Assembly (NCBI GenBank): GCA_958510875.1
Contig: OY294067.1
Coordinates: forward strand, 280,941,242 to 281,005,241
Length of the DNA stretch: 64,000 nucleotides
From: Endomychus coccineus
Lineage: Eukaryota > Arthropoda > Insecta > Coleoptera > Endomychidae
Direction: 5' to 3'
Shown one piece after another: positions 24,584-36,212 of this stretch. Every line of letters starts with the position of its first letter. Positions within the stretch are counted from its first letter, which is position 1. The notes under the pieces are model-generated. The model was not told the DNA's origin. It worked only from the letters and a program-made list of their open reading frames with translations, and did not search any database. The position numbers were made by a program, and so were the translations under genes.

Positions 24584-25679
24584 GTAAGTTTATTTATTAT
24601 TTCTCCATTGTATTATTATCTGTCTGTAAATCTGAAAGAAAGATTGTAGATTATAACTTTGTAAACAAAGATAAATAGTAAATAATTTTGAGGTTAGATC
24701 ATAGATCTATTTGAACATAACATTGTAAAAATTGACACGAGATAAATTAGAGTCATAGAAATTTAAATATTAAAAGTTTTAACATTCAAAGAACATTGTG
24801 TTTAATTCCATATTTAATTCCATATAAAAATAAAAAGGTAAAAGTTCATTATTCAATTCAAAACAAACATAAGAATCAAAATACAATAAGAAAGCTAGCC
24901 GGTAGAATTCAAAACATTGAAAGAATCAAATTAATCAAATAATACAAAATAAATAAAAGCTCAAAAGAAATTAGTTAATAATAGTTAGTAAGTAATTGTA
25001 CCCGTGAAATAAAAATGTTTATGATTCAATAAAATAAAATATGTAAAATTGTACCACTGATTCCATACAGGAGATTTTCTCACCTAAAAACCACCAAATA
25101 ACCTAGCCAGACAAGATGTATACGCCTATTTTTCAGGGTGAACAGTCAGTCAACAAATGTGGATAAACATCATCCGGTGTATTCAATGATTTGTTATACA
25201 TTTTCTCTTATCGGATTTTTCCTATCCACTTCATAAATTCACGGTATCAAAGGGGTAGTTGTTGTCCGTTTCAGCGGTTAGTTTGCTTCGGGGAGAAGAT
25301 CCAGAATCACCATCGTGTTCAGCACACTCGAAAACGGGAGATGACGCAGTTTTTCTCGGAATAAGTCGGTATATCCGAGTTTCACCCTTTTTGGGGATGT
25401 TTTTGGCCATTTAAGGGGTGAGGTTGACTCGGAGAAATTCCAAAGCACCGGCATCGTGTTCAGCATCCTCGAAAACGGGAGGTGACGCGGTTTTTCTCGG
25501 AATATGTCGGTATATCCGCGTTTCACCCTTTTTGGCCGTTTGGGGGTGACGGTCAATTCAGAAAGAGTTTAAACCACCGCCATCGTGTTCAGCATCTTCG
25601 AAAACGGGGGGGGGAGGGGCAGAGTCTCGTTAGGATCCGAAATATTTTCATATTTTTCCGACTCACAGAAGCCACTATT

Positions 25680-26255
25680 TTTCAGAACTTCGTAAAACTT
25701 TCCGGTTCTACATTTCTAATTTTCTTCAATACAGGTTTATAATTATTTGGTGACGTATTTCAAAGATAATCGTATTGCGATGAGGATTTATTAATCAATT
25801 ACAGGAATTAAGTGTGTCAAAACATGACCGCCCTGACAGGCACACGACCACGTGGCTGACGTAGTATGATGCAAAGAGGGTGTAATTTGCGCCAAAGCGT
25901 ACAATGGATGACACAATAGTCGATCAAGGTTCCAGGGAAGGTTTGTCATTATAAACGCGCACCCCGCTTCTGAGGATGTTATTAGGCATCAATTGATATG
26001 GTTATGTGATTACCGACGAGCGGTCTTCCGACTATAATTATATTATTATGCTTTTGATGCTGATTCTGGATAATGCCCATGCGACCATCCTCACACTAGG
26101 GGGTAACTTAGTCAACTCACTCGTATGTTACTCAAGTAGCGACTATGTAAATACGTGATTTTCATTCATGCCATCGAATTCAGCTCTATAGCTATTTCGT
26201 GCAAATCAAAATGGATATAAATATCATTTTTTCATTTTTTTGATGCTTGAAACTA
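25680..26255. other. Gene-free DNA
   Basis: Nothing recognised between element B and the Tc1 element. Confidence 0.45.
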
Positions 26256-27803
26256 CACACATGAAAAAAAATGTAGGGGTCAGCGATATTTTTAGGGTTT
26301 CGTCTCTTGGTAATGGGAAATGCAATACAATTTTATTTACCCACGTAGAACATAATCTTTTGCCACATAATTTATCTATAATTTCATACAAAGTTTGCAA
26401 AACAATTGAAAGCTTTTATCTAACTGAAAAGAGTGAAAAATTCGTATTCAATGCACTTAGGATTCTGAGCAAAAAAATTATCACTGGTCAATGTCTAATA
26501 CAGTGTGTGTCCACCGCGATTGTTCAAAACTGCCCTACATCGATTTGGTAAGCTGAGAATAAGGTTATCGATGCTTTCCTGATCAATCGCATTCCATTCT
26601 TCAACCGGAGTATGGAACAATTGATTTCGTGTCTGGAAGAGAATGTTACGCCTTCAAATTCTTCTGTCAAGCAAATCCCACACATGCTCAATCGGATTCA
26701 GGTCTGGCGATTGAGCAGGCCAATCCAAAATACTTATACCACTCTCATCCAAGTAATATCTTACGATCGCGGCGGTATGAGGGCGCGCATTGTCATGCAT
26801 GAAGATGAAGTTTTCACCTACTGCAACTGCATATGGAATGACAAATGGTTCTAATATCAGGTCCCTATATCCAAGAGCATTTACAAACCTCTCCAGCAAT
26901 ACGAGGTCGCTTCTTCTGCCAATGCTGATACCACCCCAAACCATCACCGTTCCGCCTTGGTAGCTGTGAACTTCCTGTGCAGTCCTAAGTGTCCAAACAT
27001 TTCCAGGTTGTCTCCATACACGAGTACGTCTAGTATCTGGACGTAAACCGAATCTCGATTCATCACTAAACAACACAGGTGTCCATTCTTGCACGCCCCA
27101 TTCGATGTGATTTCTAGCCCAGACTATTCAGGCCTCGCGATTTCCTCTGGATAATGGTGGAGCTCTCCATGGACGCCTGGCACGTAAATTGGACTCGTGT
27201 AGTCTATTTCTCACAGTTTGGTCACTTATCTGTATATGATGGTGAGCGTTTCTGAGTTCCAAACTTAGTTGACCTGCCGTGTGGGTTGGATTTCTCAGAG
27301 CTTGAATTCTCAGAAATCTGTCTTGTGCCGCCGTTGTTATTCTGGTACGGCCAGTATGTTGCTCTCTAACATCACCAGTTTGATTATAACGAATCCATAA
27401 ACGACTTATAGTGGACTGGCCAGTCCCTAATTCATTGGCAACAACCCTCTGCGACATTCCAGCTTGAAGCATTCCAATAACCCTTAAGTGCACTTCTATC
27501 TGAAGGTGATTATGTTCCATAATTTAGACAAACAACACTACTCGAAATTTTCAATAATTACCATTCGCTGGTGAGCTGGTCGGATAACATCTGATTTGAT
27601 CTGATGAATGAAACAAGGAACGACATGAAGAAAATGAATAGTCGTTGGAAAAAAGAGGAACACATGCCATGATGTTCAAAATGATAAAAAAGTATTGTGT
27701 AAATAACAAACAAACATCTGCAACGCGATAATGCCACGTGGATCTCCGAGAATTAACAAACAATCCCAAAATATGCTTAACCATTAGATTCTTTTGATGT
27801 GTG
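26256..27803 (-). mobile_element. Tc1-like element (ends tentative)
   Basis: Around the transposase, weak inverted ends CACACATGAAAAAAAATG at 26256 and the complement of CACACATCAAAAGAATC at 27803 are each flanked by TA. That would make a 1.55-kb element, a usual size for Tc1-like transposons. The inverted repeats match at only about 16 of 20 positions, and a similar CACACAT phrase also occurs near 27830, so the limits are uncertain although the element itself is not. Confidence 0.5.
26495..27520 (-). pseudogene. Tc1-like transposase with two in-frame TGA stops
   Basis: One continuous frame of 342 codons runs from ATG at 27520 to TAG at 26495, with only two internal stops, TGA at 27130-27128 and TGA at 26656-26654. 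The N-terminal paired-like helix-turn-helix region has MSQRVVANELGTGQSTISRL and TAGQLSLELR. The catalytic core has LFSDESRFGL, VMVWGGIS, FMHDNARPHTA and SPDLNPIEHVWD, with 34 residues between second Asp and Glu (DD34E). The C-terminus reads LPNRCRAVLNNRGGHTLY. Both stops stand where family members commonly have Arg, and CGA to TGA is the simplest cause. This is the youngest-looking transposase in the window. Confidence 0.9.
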
Positions 27804-27805
27804 TA

Positions 27806-28650
27806 TATTTCAGGGAGTCTCTAGAAATTTACACACATAAAAGCAAAAATTTATTCAACATTATTCAAAGCTCTTTGAGGTAGTTATTCCACGAACTCTA
27901 GGTCTCTGTGTTAGACCTAGAAAATCATTATTAACCCTTTAGCTGAAGTACCAAAAATTGCGACTTTGTTTTTTTATAATTTTAAAGCTTTTTATAGAAA
28001 AACATAAAGTTCATTTTTAAAGATGATACGTAGTATAATTTATTTTTCAAAAAATAGTTTAAAATTCATATATAAAAAGCAAATACCACTGACAGGACTA
28101 CGAAATCTCCGAAACTTATGAAGCGGACCGCTTGAAACTTGTCAGATTTGTCCCTTAAATTAAAAAAAGAGACATATTTTCACGTTTCTGACTGCTGATA
28201 TAATCACGTGTAATTTATATGACAGACAGATCTATAGATTAATATATCATTATCACAGTTCAGATTGTCTATGCCAAACTTCTTCAAAAATTCCAGCCTT
28301 ACAGCCATACTGTTTACTCCAGCAAGTTTCAAGAGCCAAAATCGTTTTAATTTTCCTGCCATTATCTATAATCTCTAGACTAGTCGCTGAGTACGCGCCC
28401 TGAGCGAGCATACGCTTGCTAAATTCGCTAGTTCAATTACTGTGTACTAACTATACTTTATTGTTACAACCGCAACACTTGACGACACCTGGTGGTCACA
28501 CGCGGAAATAGGTAGTAGTAGTAGTACTCTTTATCGCTAACATATAGCGCTAGTAGTACTTTAAAAAGCGCAGTAACAACTAAACATTCGCGAATACTCT
28601 CGTTGTTTCGAGAAAGTTCTGGTGTATTCCCCTCACTTCTATATGGCAGT
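27806..28650. other. Gene-free DNA
   Basis: Nothing was recognised to about 28450. A GTAGTAGTAGTAGTACT microsatellite lies near 28512, just upstream of the promoter-like block at 28655-28745. Confidence 0.4.
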
Positions 28651-28654
28651 AATT

Positions 28655-28745
28655 GTTGGAGTATAAAAAGGCTAGCGGCGCGACCGCGAGTCAGTCTGCC
28701 CAAGGAAGGCGAAGGAAGCGAAACTGTCTGTTGTGTAATAAAGCA
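28655..28745 (+). promoter_or_regulatory. TATA-initiator-poly(A) block (LTR-like or hAT promoter)
   Basis: TATAAAAAG at 28662, TCAGTCTG at 28691 (29 nt apart) and AATAAA at 28737 follow each other closely. A poly(A) signal about 45 nt after the start site is the arrangement of the R region in a retrotransposon LTR, but no matching LTR pair or target duplication was found. It lies 160 bp before the hAT-type reading frame, so it could simply be that gene's promoter. Confidence 0.45.
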
Positions 28746-28852
28746 GTGCGTAACTCCTCAAAAAGAGTTTGTGCGTGTTTAAAAGACATCTTCGTACCAG
28801 TATTTTCATTTGACTTGTTGTTTTTGTGTGTCATTTACCTGTATGGAAAAGA

Positions 28853-30235
28853 ATGGAAAAAGTAGACAGTGAATGCAGAATATTCAAAGATCAAAGGAAC
28901 TTTCAATATTTCGTAATTGAGTCCAGTAAGAAGGCACTATGTTTGATTTGCAATGAAACTCATACCCGTTCTCAAAGAATATAATATTAAACGTCGTTAT
29001 GAAACGAAACATTATTTATTTACTCAAAATATACAGGAAATTTGCAGACAGAGAAATTTGAAGCTTTGAAGCGCGGATTGAAATCGCAGCAATCTTTGTT
29101 TACGAAACTCAATACTGAACAAGAGGCTGCAGCTCGTGCCAGCTTTCGTGTGGCTCTTGAAATTGCGAAACGTGGAAAACCATTCACCGATGGAGAAATG
29201 ATCAAAGATTGCCTAATTGCAGTAGCCGAAGAAATGTTCCCTGAAAAGAGGTAAATTTATTTAAAACTGTCAGTTTGTCAGCAAACACCGTGGTTCGGAG
29301 GGTAAAAGACATCGCAGAAAATATATCATCTCAAATGTCTAACAAAAACGGACATTTTCAGTAGTTTTCACTGATCTTGAATGAGTCAACGGATGTGCCA
29401 GATATTGCTCAGGTGTTGATTTATATTCGAGGAGTAGATGAAGTGTATGAAGAACTTCTTGATATTGATAGTATTCACGACACGACTACTGGGGAAGATA
29501 TTCTTAAAGGAGTTGAAAATGCCATTATAAAAAGAACCTCCGACGGAAAAACTTGGAATCTATTACTACTGATGGAGGCAAAAACATGTGTGGTAAAAAT
29601 AAAGGAGTGGCTGCTCATGTGTCAAAGTCTGTAGAAAATGATGGTGGTTCAAAACCATTTGTCTCAAATTGTATCATTCATCAACATTCCTTGTGCAGGA
29701 AATCTTTGGATATGTTTGAAGTTCTAAAACCAGTCGTATCAGTTGTTAATATCATCAGATCTACTGGGCTGAATCACCAATAATTCTGCCAGTTTATTGA
29801 AGAGATCGGAAAAAATGACCATACCATACTGCCGTACTCTAGCTTAGTTACGGAAAAGTCTTTCGGCGCTTCTTTGATCTTCATGCAGTAATCGAAATTT
29901 TTTTTTTATGAAAAACATCCCCCTCTTTCCGAATTACAAAATAGCGAATGGCTGTGGAAGTTAGCATTCCATGTCGATTTGACAAAACATATGAACGAAC
30001 TGAATTTGAAATTGCAAGGAGAAAACCAGCTTCTCCCTGATTTATACACTAATATCAAATCGTTCCTGCAGAAAAGAATATAATACTGTTTCAATCACAA
30101 TTACGTGAAAAATGTTTCACACATTTTAAAATATGTAAGATATTTAGTCACACTACTGAGATTGAGTTTCCCGTCGATTTTGCAATTGAAGCTTTGAGTT
30201 CTTTGAAGATAATGTTGGGACAACCCAACAGAGGA
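28853..30235 (+). pseudogene. hAT-type transposase (GTF2IRD2/ZBED-like), multiply broken
   Basis: From ATG at 28853 the frame reads MEKVDSECRIFKDQRNF, a BED-like zinc finger with ALCLICNETH and YNIKRRYETKH, then GLKSQQSLFTKLNTEQEAAA and IAKRGKPFTDGEMIKDCLI. Frameshifts lead on to LNESTDVPDIAQVLIYIRGV, TTGEDILKGVENAI, ITTDGGKNMCGK and NCIIHQHSLCRKSLD. This order of motifs is that of the hAT-derived family to which GTF2IRD2 and related ZBED proteins belong. Similarity fades after about 30235, where another element begins, so the C-terminal dimerisation domain is missing. Confidence 0.8.
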
Positions 30236-30254
30236 TACACCTTTTGTTCCTGGC

Positions 30255-31490
30255 AGCAAAAGATTGGCCTCCCACATCAGTTACTCGTCGGATGAGGAGC
30301 AAGGACAAATGGTTGGGTCTCAAAAGGACGGTTCCGACGATGATAATCGCGATGTACATGGACGCTCTGAGTGAACGAATGAACTTCGGGGTGACTTACT
30401 GGACTGCTTCGAACCCAGCGAGCCAGCCCGCAGGGAATACATGTCGCGGCTGCATGTACTTTGGTGCATCATGCATCCTCAATGACGGGATTTTTCCGCC
30501 CAAACGTTGCGGAATCGAGTATTCTTCCTGCGGAGAACCGACGAAAAATTCCGGCAGGCTGCAGCACTAGAATCCTATCTAGCCGCACCAGCACCATCTA
30601 TGGAGCGTCGCAACAGATCTGGTAGAGCAAGTTTGCTCCAAAACACCAAAGTTGATTTTAGAACTAGGAGAACCCGAATCAACGTCAGGGTCTCCATATG
30701 ACCACACGAGCTGATAGAAATGGACACGTTGATTAATGACGAGCTTCCGGAATTCGCCGACCTCTGCGAAATCAACGAAGTTGATAGTGTATGGTGCCGG
30801 AAGGGCGGAGTGAGAGAACGCACGACCGGATCGAGAAAACCGAAGGGCGCCTACACAAATTCGAGGCCAAAATTCAGTCGGCGAGGCAGCAAGCATCTCG
30901 AATCCAGTGTGTGATGGATTTTATTTCTAGCGACAGGGGTTTCACGCTAAAAATTAGGCGAATAGCCGACAAACTGCGCCGCCACCATCACACACTAAAA
31001 CGCAGACCATCAGCAGACGGGTTAGACGTATCAGGGAGAATTTCTTGATAGCCCGTCTTGGTTTTTTGAATCTCCACCGCCCACAATTGCTGCCTTCTAC
31101 TGCGGAGGAAGTTGAGCAGCTCTGAAAAGGAGTGTACGAGTCACCGCGTCCAACTCACCTAGACACCCCAGTCCTAGCATCTGAACATCAACTTCCGCAA
31201 ACAGAAGTGTGCGAGGCAGTCAGCGAGGACAAGCTCTTGTCGGTACGAAAAACTTTGCTGCTCCCGGCCCTGACGGCATTAATATATGGTGGTGGAAGAA
31301 ATTTCCTTCCACTCACCGCCGTCTGCCCAGAGTCTTTGACTCTTGGCTTAAAGAGGAGATGTAACTTCCAAGCTGGGCGGATGAGGGGTATACTATGCTG
31401 ATGATTCCAAAGAATGAAGACTTGTCTGATCCCAAGAACTACCGGTCGATCACTTGTCTCAACACCCCCTACAAGTTATTTACACGTATC
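30255..31490 (+). pseudogene. LINE polyprotein fragment, pre-RT and RT fingers
   Basis: The front part gives TLINDELPEFADLCEINE and a basic region, a stretch seen before the reverse transcriptase in some LINEs. After frameshifts the RT start appears: AAPGPDGINIWWWKKFP, RVFDSWLKEEM, then after a stop LPSWADEGYTMLMIPKNEDL and NYRSITCLNTPYKLFTRIL. The similarity stops near 31490, before the catalytic YADD motif. The phrases around PKNEDLSDPKNYR suggest a clade other than the LINE in Pep intron 2, but the clade was not identified. Confidence 0.65.
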
Positions 31491-31494
31491 TTGT

Positions 31495-34340
31495 ATGCTA
31501 GTCGTATTTGCCCATATGTTGTTTTGATTTTAAAGTGTACTTTAACGGTATCTTGATTTGTACTTGTATTTTTTGAAATTGTAGATGTTATATTTTATTG
31601 ATAAATTTTTGTACTACGTGAATTATTCTGATGAGCCACGTATATTTTAATTGCAATAGACTATGTTATCTCTTATCTCTGTTTCATAATTTTATGTACA
31701 AATTGTCTACCCCGGCAGAGTGGACGACTGTAAGGTAAGGTATAATAATAAACATCCGTCACAGTAGCAACCTTCCTTGATTGAGTTACCGGGACTCTGA
31801 TTTTCACTTGTTCGCACCCTCTATCATCCTAGTTGATCTGCAGACACAGCGTTTACACCCCTGTTATCCAACTATATGTAATTTTATCAAGCGCTGAAAT
31901 ACAGGCTTTATTATGTTTCGCTGCAAGATAAATTTTCGGTTGCTGCTGAATATTTGCAATAGATGACGTGGCTAAGGTAGTCTATCCATCGGGCGTGTAG
32001 CAAGGTTGAATGTAATTTTATTAAGCACGGATTGAAACATTGTTTTAAATCTCCACCCCAGAGGATGTTTATTTGTATAATAGAATTATCCTAAAGATAA
32101 ACTTGCATTCAACGGATGACTTGGTTTTTTTTATTGTTGGATATGTACTTCCATCTATTCTTCTTTCATTTCAATTTTTTACTCAGAACTAACAATCTTC
32201 CGTTCATAAAAACGAATTGCTCTCAGGATCTGAGGTAGGACAAGTAACTTCGTATCAAAAAATAGTGATAATGGCGTAATAAAAATTTAAATAATAAACT
32301 TACAAAGTTATGGAAATAAAACCACTGATTTACACTAAATATACAATGAATGCTTTCATTATCCACTTACATATGTTTTAGCACAGTGTCATCATCTGAT
32401 AATTTTCACTTGCACTTTTATCGTCCTGCTCTTTTGCATTGATAATGATCGATTCATTCATTGACTGTTCCTCTTATTCTAATTCTTCTATTTGTAACTA
32501 GAGCATTCATAGCTCAATTTCCCTTTTCTTTGCTCCAATTTCTCTATTTTCACTCGATCTGTTCGTTGTAGTACTCGATTCAACAGACTGTTTCTTTAGA
32601 CATGATTTCTGAGTTTTCTGTATTCTGAATCGGTCTAAATTCCACATCAACTATTTCTGATTGTTTTCCAACAGATTGAGCTTCCTTTTCTACCCCAAAT
32701 CCTCGCAAGAGATATTGTCCTTGAACTCCTGCGAGGAATTTTATCTTCCCACATATCTTTGGCGCTTTATTCAAATCTGGCTCGAAGGACCAATTATGAA
32801 CTCCACACTTACCACAAAGTGGTGCTTCAAGATTAATAGCTTATTTTAGAAATAAAAATGAACTTTTTATTTAATTCACTTTTATTTCTTTTTCTTTCAA
32901 CTGTCAAACTTGACATAAATCCATCATATTTTGTATTTAAATACAAAGTGAACTATTAAATTCGTTTCAATCTTTACACCAATTGAAAAACTGAAGATGA
33001 ATTGCAAAAATACCACTCGAAACGGGGCTATTGCGCCAGAAAACAAGTTCCTGTTTTCACTTCTTTGAAGCACGTACACACCGTCGAAATTTTTTGTTGC
33101 CCGGTTATTATCCTTCCCGTACTCTCTTACATAATATTATAGAGGGAAAAAATAGACTATTGCAGGTTGAATGGACTATACGAGTTGTAAATTATATACA
33201 GAAAATATAGAAAAACAATAATGAATTATACTGCTTTGAAATTACCTGCAAAATACAATATTATATGTTGTATTAACATGCCATTCGTGGCAAATGATGG
33301 ATAATATCCTTTGATGAAGGATAATAGTTATATTCACATAAAGTCTGTATCAATCAACAGTAAACAAGATTTTATGATACGCTACACTGTATTTTAGGGC
33401 TGTAAAATTATGCTATAAAATTTTTCGCATGAATATGCGATTCCAGGAATAAAAACTAATAAAACACAGATAATTTATGACGGTGAATAACACATACGTA
33501 TCAATCATAAAGATGTTATTCAAGCTATTAAAGAAGAACCAAGCCCTTACGAGCCCAATGTGGGAATATTTGAAAATTAGATCTTCATTTTGCAGAAAAT
33601 ATGTACATATACAGTGACGGCTGTTCTGGGTAATAGTTAAAAACCTGTGGTACAACAATAAGTAGCACCTTATACAATAATATTAGTCTGATTGTAGAAC
33701 GGTATTGATTGACTATCAATATTTTCCGGTTAGAAGCATAGGTATACTAAATAATATGTATTAACACTTACTGTTATCTATTATATATCACTAAGAGCTG
33801 TAGGAACCTGAAATATATTGCAAATGATCTGAAACAGATAAAGACGTAGAGAGACGTCAAACTATACTAAATATCATTATTGCATTGAAAGTTTATTCGA
33901 ATTAATAACATATGTGTATATCTACGGTTTGGGCGTTTACATAGTGTAAAATCATTTTAACTTTCGGAAGTTGAGAGAATTGACCTTAAATTTACCCAAA
34001 ACTTGTAAAATTTTATAAAAACAAGTATTCAATAAACTGTGTTACAAACAAAATTGAGTTTATTATATCAGATAATTCAAATTATTTGTAATCTTAAATA
34101 TAATTCACATGCAGTTGTAGTATTTACCTAATTTTCGAAGAAAAAAAAGGAACCGCACGTGAATCATTCATAAATTAAGGTTAATAAGATAGCTACTTAC
34201 GGTTCTACTTGCACAAACAGATGATAAATGTACCGTCTACTGACACCTTAAGCCATACTGTCGAATATGTAATTATTTTTGTTGAACAACAAGAAATTCC
34301 TAGAAGATGACGTGGATACACAGGGCTCGAGTGTCCCGGA
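31495..34340. other. Mostly gene-free DNA with one unassigned pseudogene
   Basis: Apart from the frame at 32395-32840 nothing was recognised. The block 31517-31856 begins TGTTG, ends TTACA and contains AATAAA, which hints at a solo LTR, but there is no target-site duplication or second copy. Confidence 0.35.
32395..32840 (-). pseudogene. Unrecognised cysteine-pair and coiled-coil protein fragment
   Basis: The minus strand gives about 85 codons beginning AINLEAPLCGKCGVHNWSF and passing LAGVQGQYLLRGFGVEKEAQ. After a break near 32580, a frame rich in Glu, Lys and Leu follows (SSENREIGAKKREIEL, LQIEELE), as in a coiled coil. There are several stops. The composition is clearly coding-like, unlike the surroundings, but no family was recognised. 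A C-terminal part of a transposase or its accessory protein is possible. Confidence 0.35.
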
Positions 34341-36210
34341 AATACCCCCAGGTAATTTGCAGAACATTGTGAGTATCATAATCGTGATTGGCGACTTTAA
34401 AATCCCCGAGAGCCAGAACATGTTACATTCTATGAAGAAAAATTAGCAAATTCCTAGAAGATGACGTCGTTACCCGGACGCAGGGTACACCAGGTATTGC
34501 AGAAGAGTTTTTTCATGTCGTTATCATCACTAGCAATCTTCATATCACCTTTCGAACAGTTGACAAACATTAAAAATAATTTTTTCATTAATTTCGTCGA
34601 TATCCAGGACGTCAGGACGCTAGTATACCCCCACAGGGAATTTTTTGAATATCATATTCGTGTTCAGCGACCCCAAAAACCCCCAAGAAACCAATTCGAG
34701 CTCATTTTTTTATTTACCTCAAAAAGTGCATCTTTGAAAAATGCATTTTTGGCTGTAGAAATGCATCAAATTTTTTCCGCAAAACAAAAATACCGAACAA
34801 AGTTTCTAAATCACTTTCTGAATCGAATGCAGAAAACCGCATCTCAATCCACCCAACTGCGCCAACTTTCCCAGGTTCAATGCTCTATTTCCTCGACTAT
34901 ATCAAAATCGTTAACATCTGTTTCGTATTGATTGAATAAAATGATGTCTTTCTCGCAACAATTCGCGCAATCTTCACCTTCGCAATATTTGCACAATGCA
35001 GAGCAAGGTAAACTAACTTTCTTGCAAGTGCATCTTCCGGTACATTTTTGTTTGCAATTGCAAAAAATAATTTTCAATAATTCATCTGGAGCAGCTTCTG
35101 CGGTTATTTGAATTGACATAAGGCCATTCTCAGTAACTTTCCAATCCGATTGGGTTGGTTCAATATTCACGTTGCCCATCCAAATCTGTACTTGGTAATT
35201 ACACGATATATATGGTATTTCGCTACATCGTCAGTTGGCGGTAGGCTTTCCAATTCGCAAGCTGATTTTTTCGTACGTTTTTTAAAGCCGTAAGTGACCG
35301 AGTTCAAGGTAAAATATTGTTTCATGTGAAAATAAATGAATACAATTTTTTTATTCAAATCGTAGCCAAATTGTCAAAAAAATAAGTAAGAATACGCATT
35401 TTCAGCATTAAATAGTTTTATTTGTTTTCTTTAGGAAAATTTGAGTTTTTCTCCAAAAACCCAAAATTTGGGCTCAGGGTGAACCTCAACACGTCTACTT
35501 CAATATCTCAACCGAATCTCGACCAATCGAGTTCGGGTTGGGCTCAAAAGTTGGGTCATGGAAATGTCTTCTAGCTGTGAAAATTTCAATTTATTTCATA
35601 AAATTTAACCATAAAATTTACCGATTTTTTTGAGGTTAAAAAACTTTGACCTAGCGCCAAATTGCCGCATTTGAAAAAAAATGTGCAAGCTTGGGAAACA
35701 AGGTAAAAAATATCAAAATCTTTCGAATGCTTTTTGTTTCGAGTCAATAAATTGAAAATTCAATTAGTAATGGCCATTTTAAGATTTTTTGTAAATGGCC
35801 GATTGTAGCGCCCCCTCATAAGATATTCAAAAAAATCGAAAAGTACATAAAAATAGATACAAAAATGCACAATTTCTTGCCATTTACAATTCATTAAGTT
35901 GAAAAATAAAGTCAGAGGAGTTTTTGTTAGTTTTTTTCAAAAAAGGGCTAAAATGGGTCCACAGTGAGCCCAAAATATTTTAGAAACTTCTAGTTTGGCT
36001 CATTCGACGTGTTTTAATAATACCTATAATTTTCATACAGGTATTTTTTTCATATATGTCAAAAATACGCAAAAAATGAATTTTTTGGCCATAAAAAATG
36101 CTCATAACTTGAAGCGCATTGATCCAATACACATTTGACCCTTAGATTCGTGATCAGCGACCCAAAAAACATAAGAAACCACTCTAAAATAACACTCCCC
36201 AAAAAAAAAC
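34340..36210 (-). mobile_element. Remnant of CXC-protein element (limits unknown)
   Basis: The CXC coding piece at 34877-35358 is flanked by GGTCGCTGA-type cores: near 34365 (damaged), near 34660 (TTCGTGTTCAGCGACC) and near 36147 (TTCGTGATCAGCGACCC). The same cores surround the larger CXC element in Pep intron 4. Clear inverted ends were not found. Confidence 0.4.
34877..35358 (-). pseudogene. CXC-domain C-terminal fragment of mobile-element protein
   Basis: Minus-strand frames read LESLPPTDDVAKYHIYRV, then with a one-base shift NYQVQIWMGNVN, and TEAAPDELLK-like text followed by a cysteine-rich block IIFCNCKQKCTGRCTCKKVS and LPCSALCKYCEGEDCANC. The Cys spacing is of the tesmin/TSO1-like CXC type, which binds DNA in LIN54-like proteins. 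I know the combination PPT..KYH..RVYYQVQxWMG plus CXC from large multicopy insect and cnidarian proteins of unknown function. The same C-terminus, more decayed, ends the protein at 44160-46290. Only this end is preserved here. Confidence 0.65.
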
Positions 36211-36212
36211 CG

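Larger units (their letters stand above)
22823..25676. mobile_element. Foldback-type element B with tandem-repeat TIRs
   Basis: AGTGGCTTCTGTGAGTCGG at 22823 has its complement at the right end (25676). Both arms then run about 400 bp with three or so ~140-bp units carrying GTTTTCGAGGATGCTGAACA, at about 22894, 23037 and 23177 on the left and 25331, 25469 and 25600 on the right. The long frames at 23004-23312 and 25278-25556 only reflect this tandem repeat and are not genes. The centre is homologous to that of element A in the opposite orientation but lacks any ORF. Confidence 0.8.

Noticed and set aside
31517..31856. Solo LTR
   Set aside because: TGTT..TTACA ends and an AATAAA are suggestive, but there is no target duplication, primer-binding site or second copy.
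32990..33060. A third hammerhead class from CTGAAGA..GAAACGG near 33.0 kb and 39.1 kb
   Set aside because: The two sites share a short phrase (AAAACTGAAGA, CTYGAAACGG), but no stem can be formed between the boxes and no other PLE sequence lies nearby.
34461..34931. 156-codon plus-strand frame as a gene
   Set aside because: It overlaps the CXC coding end on the other strand and a GGTCGCTGA-type repeat core, and shows no motif.
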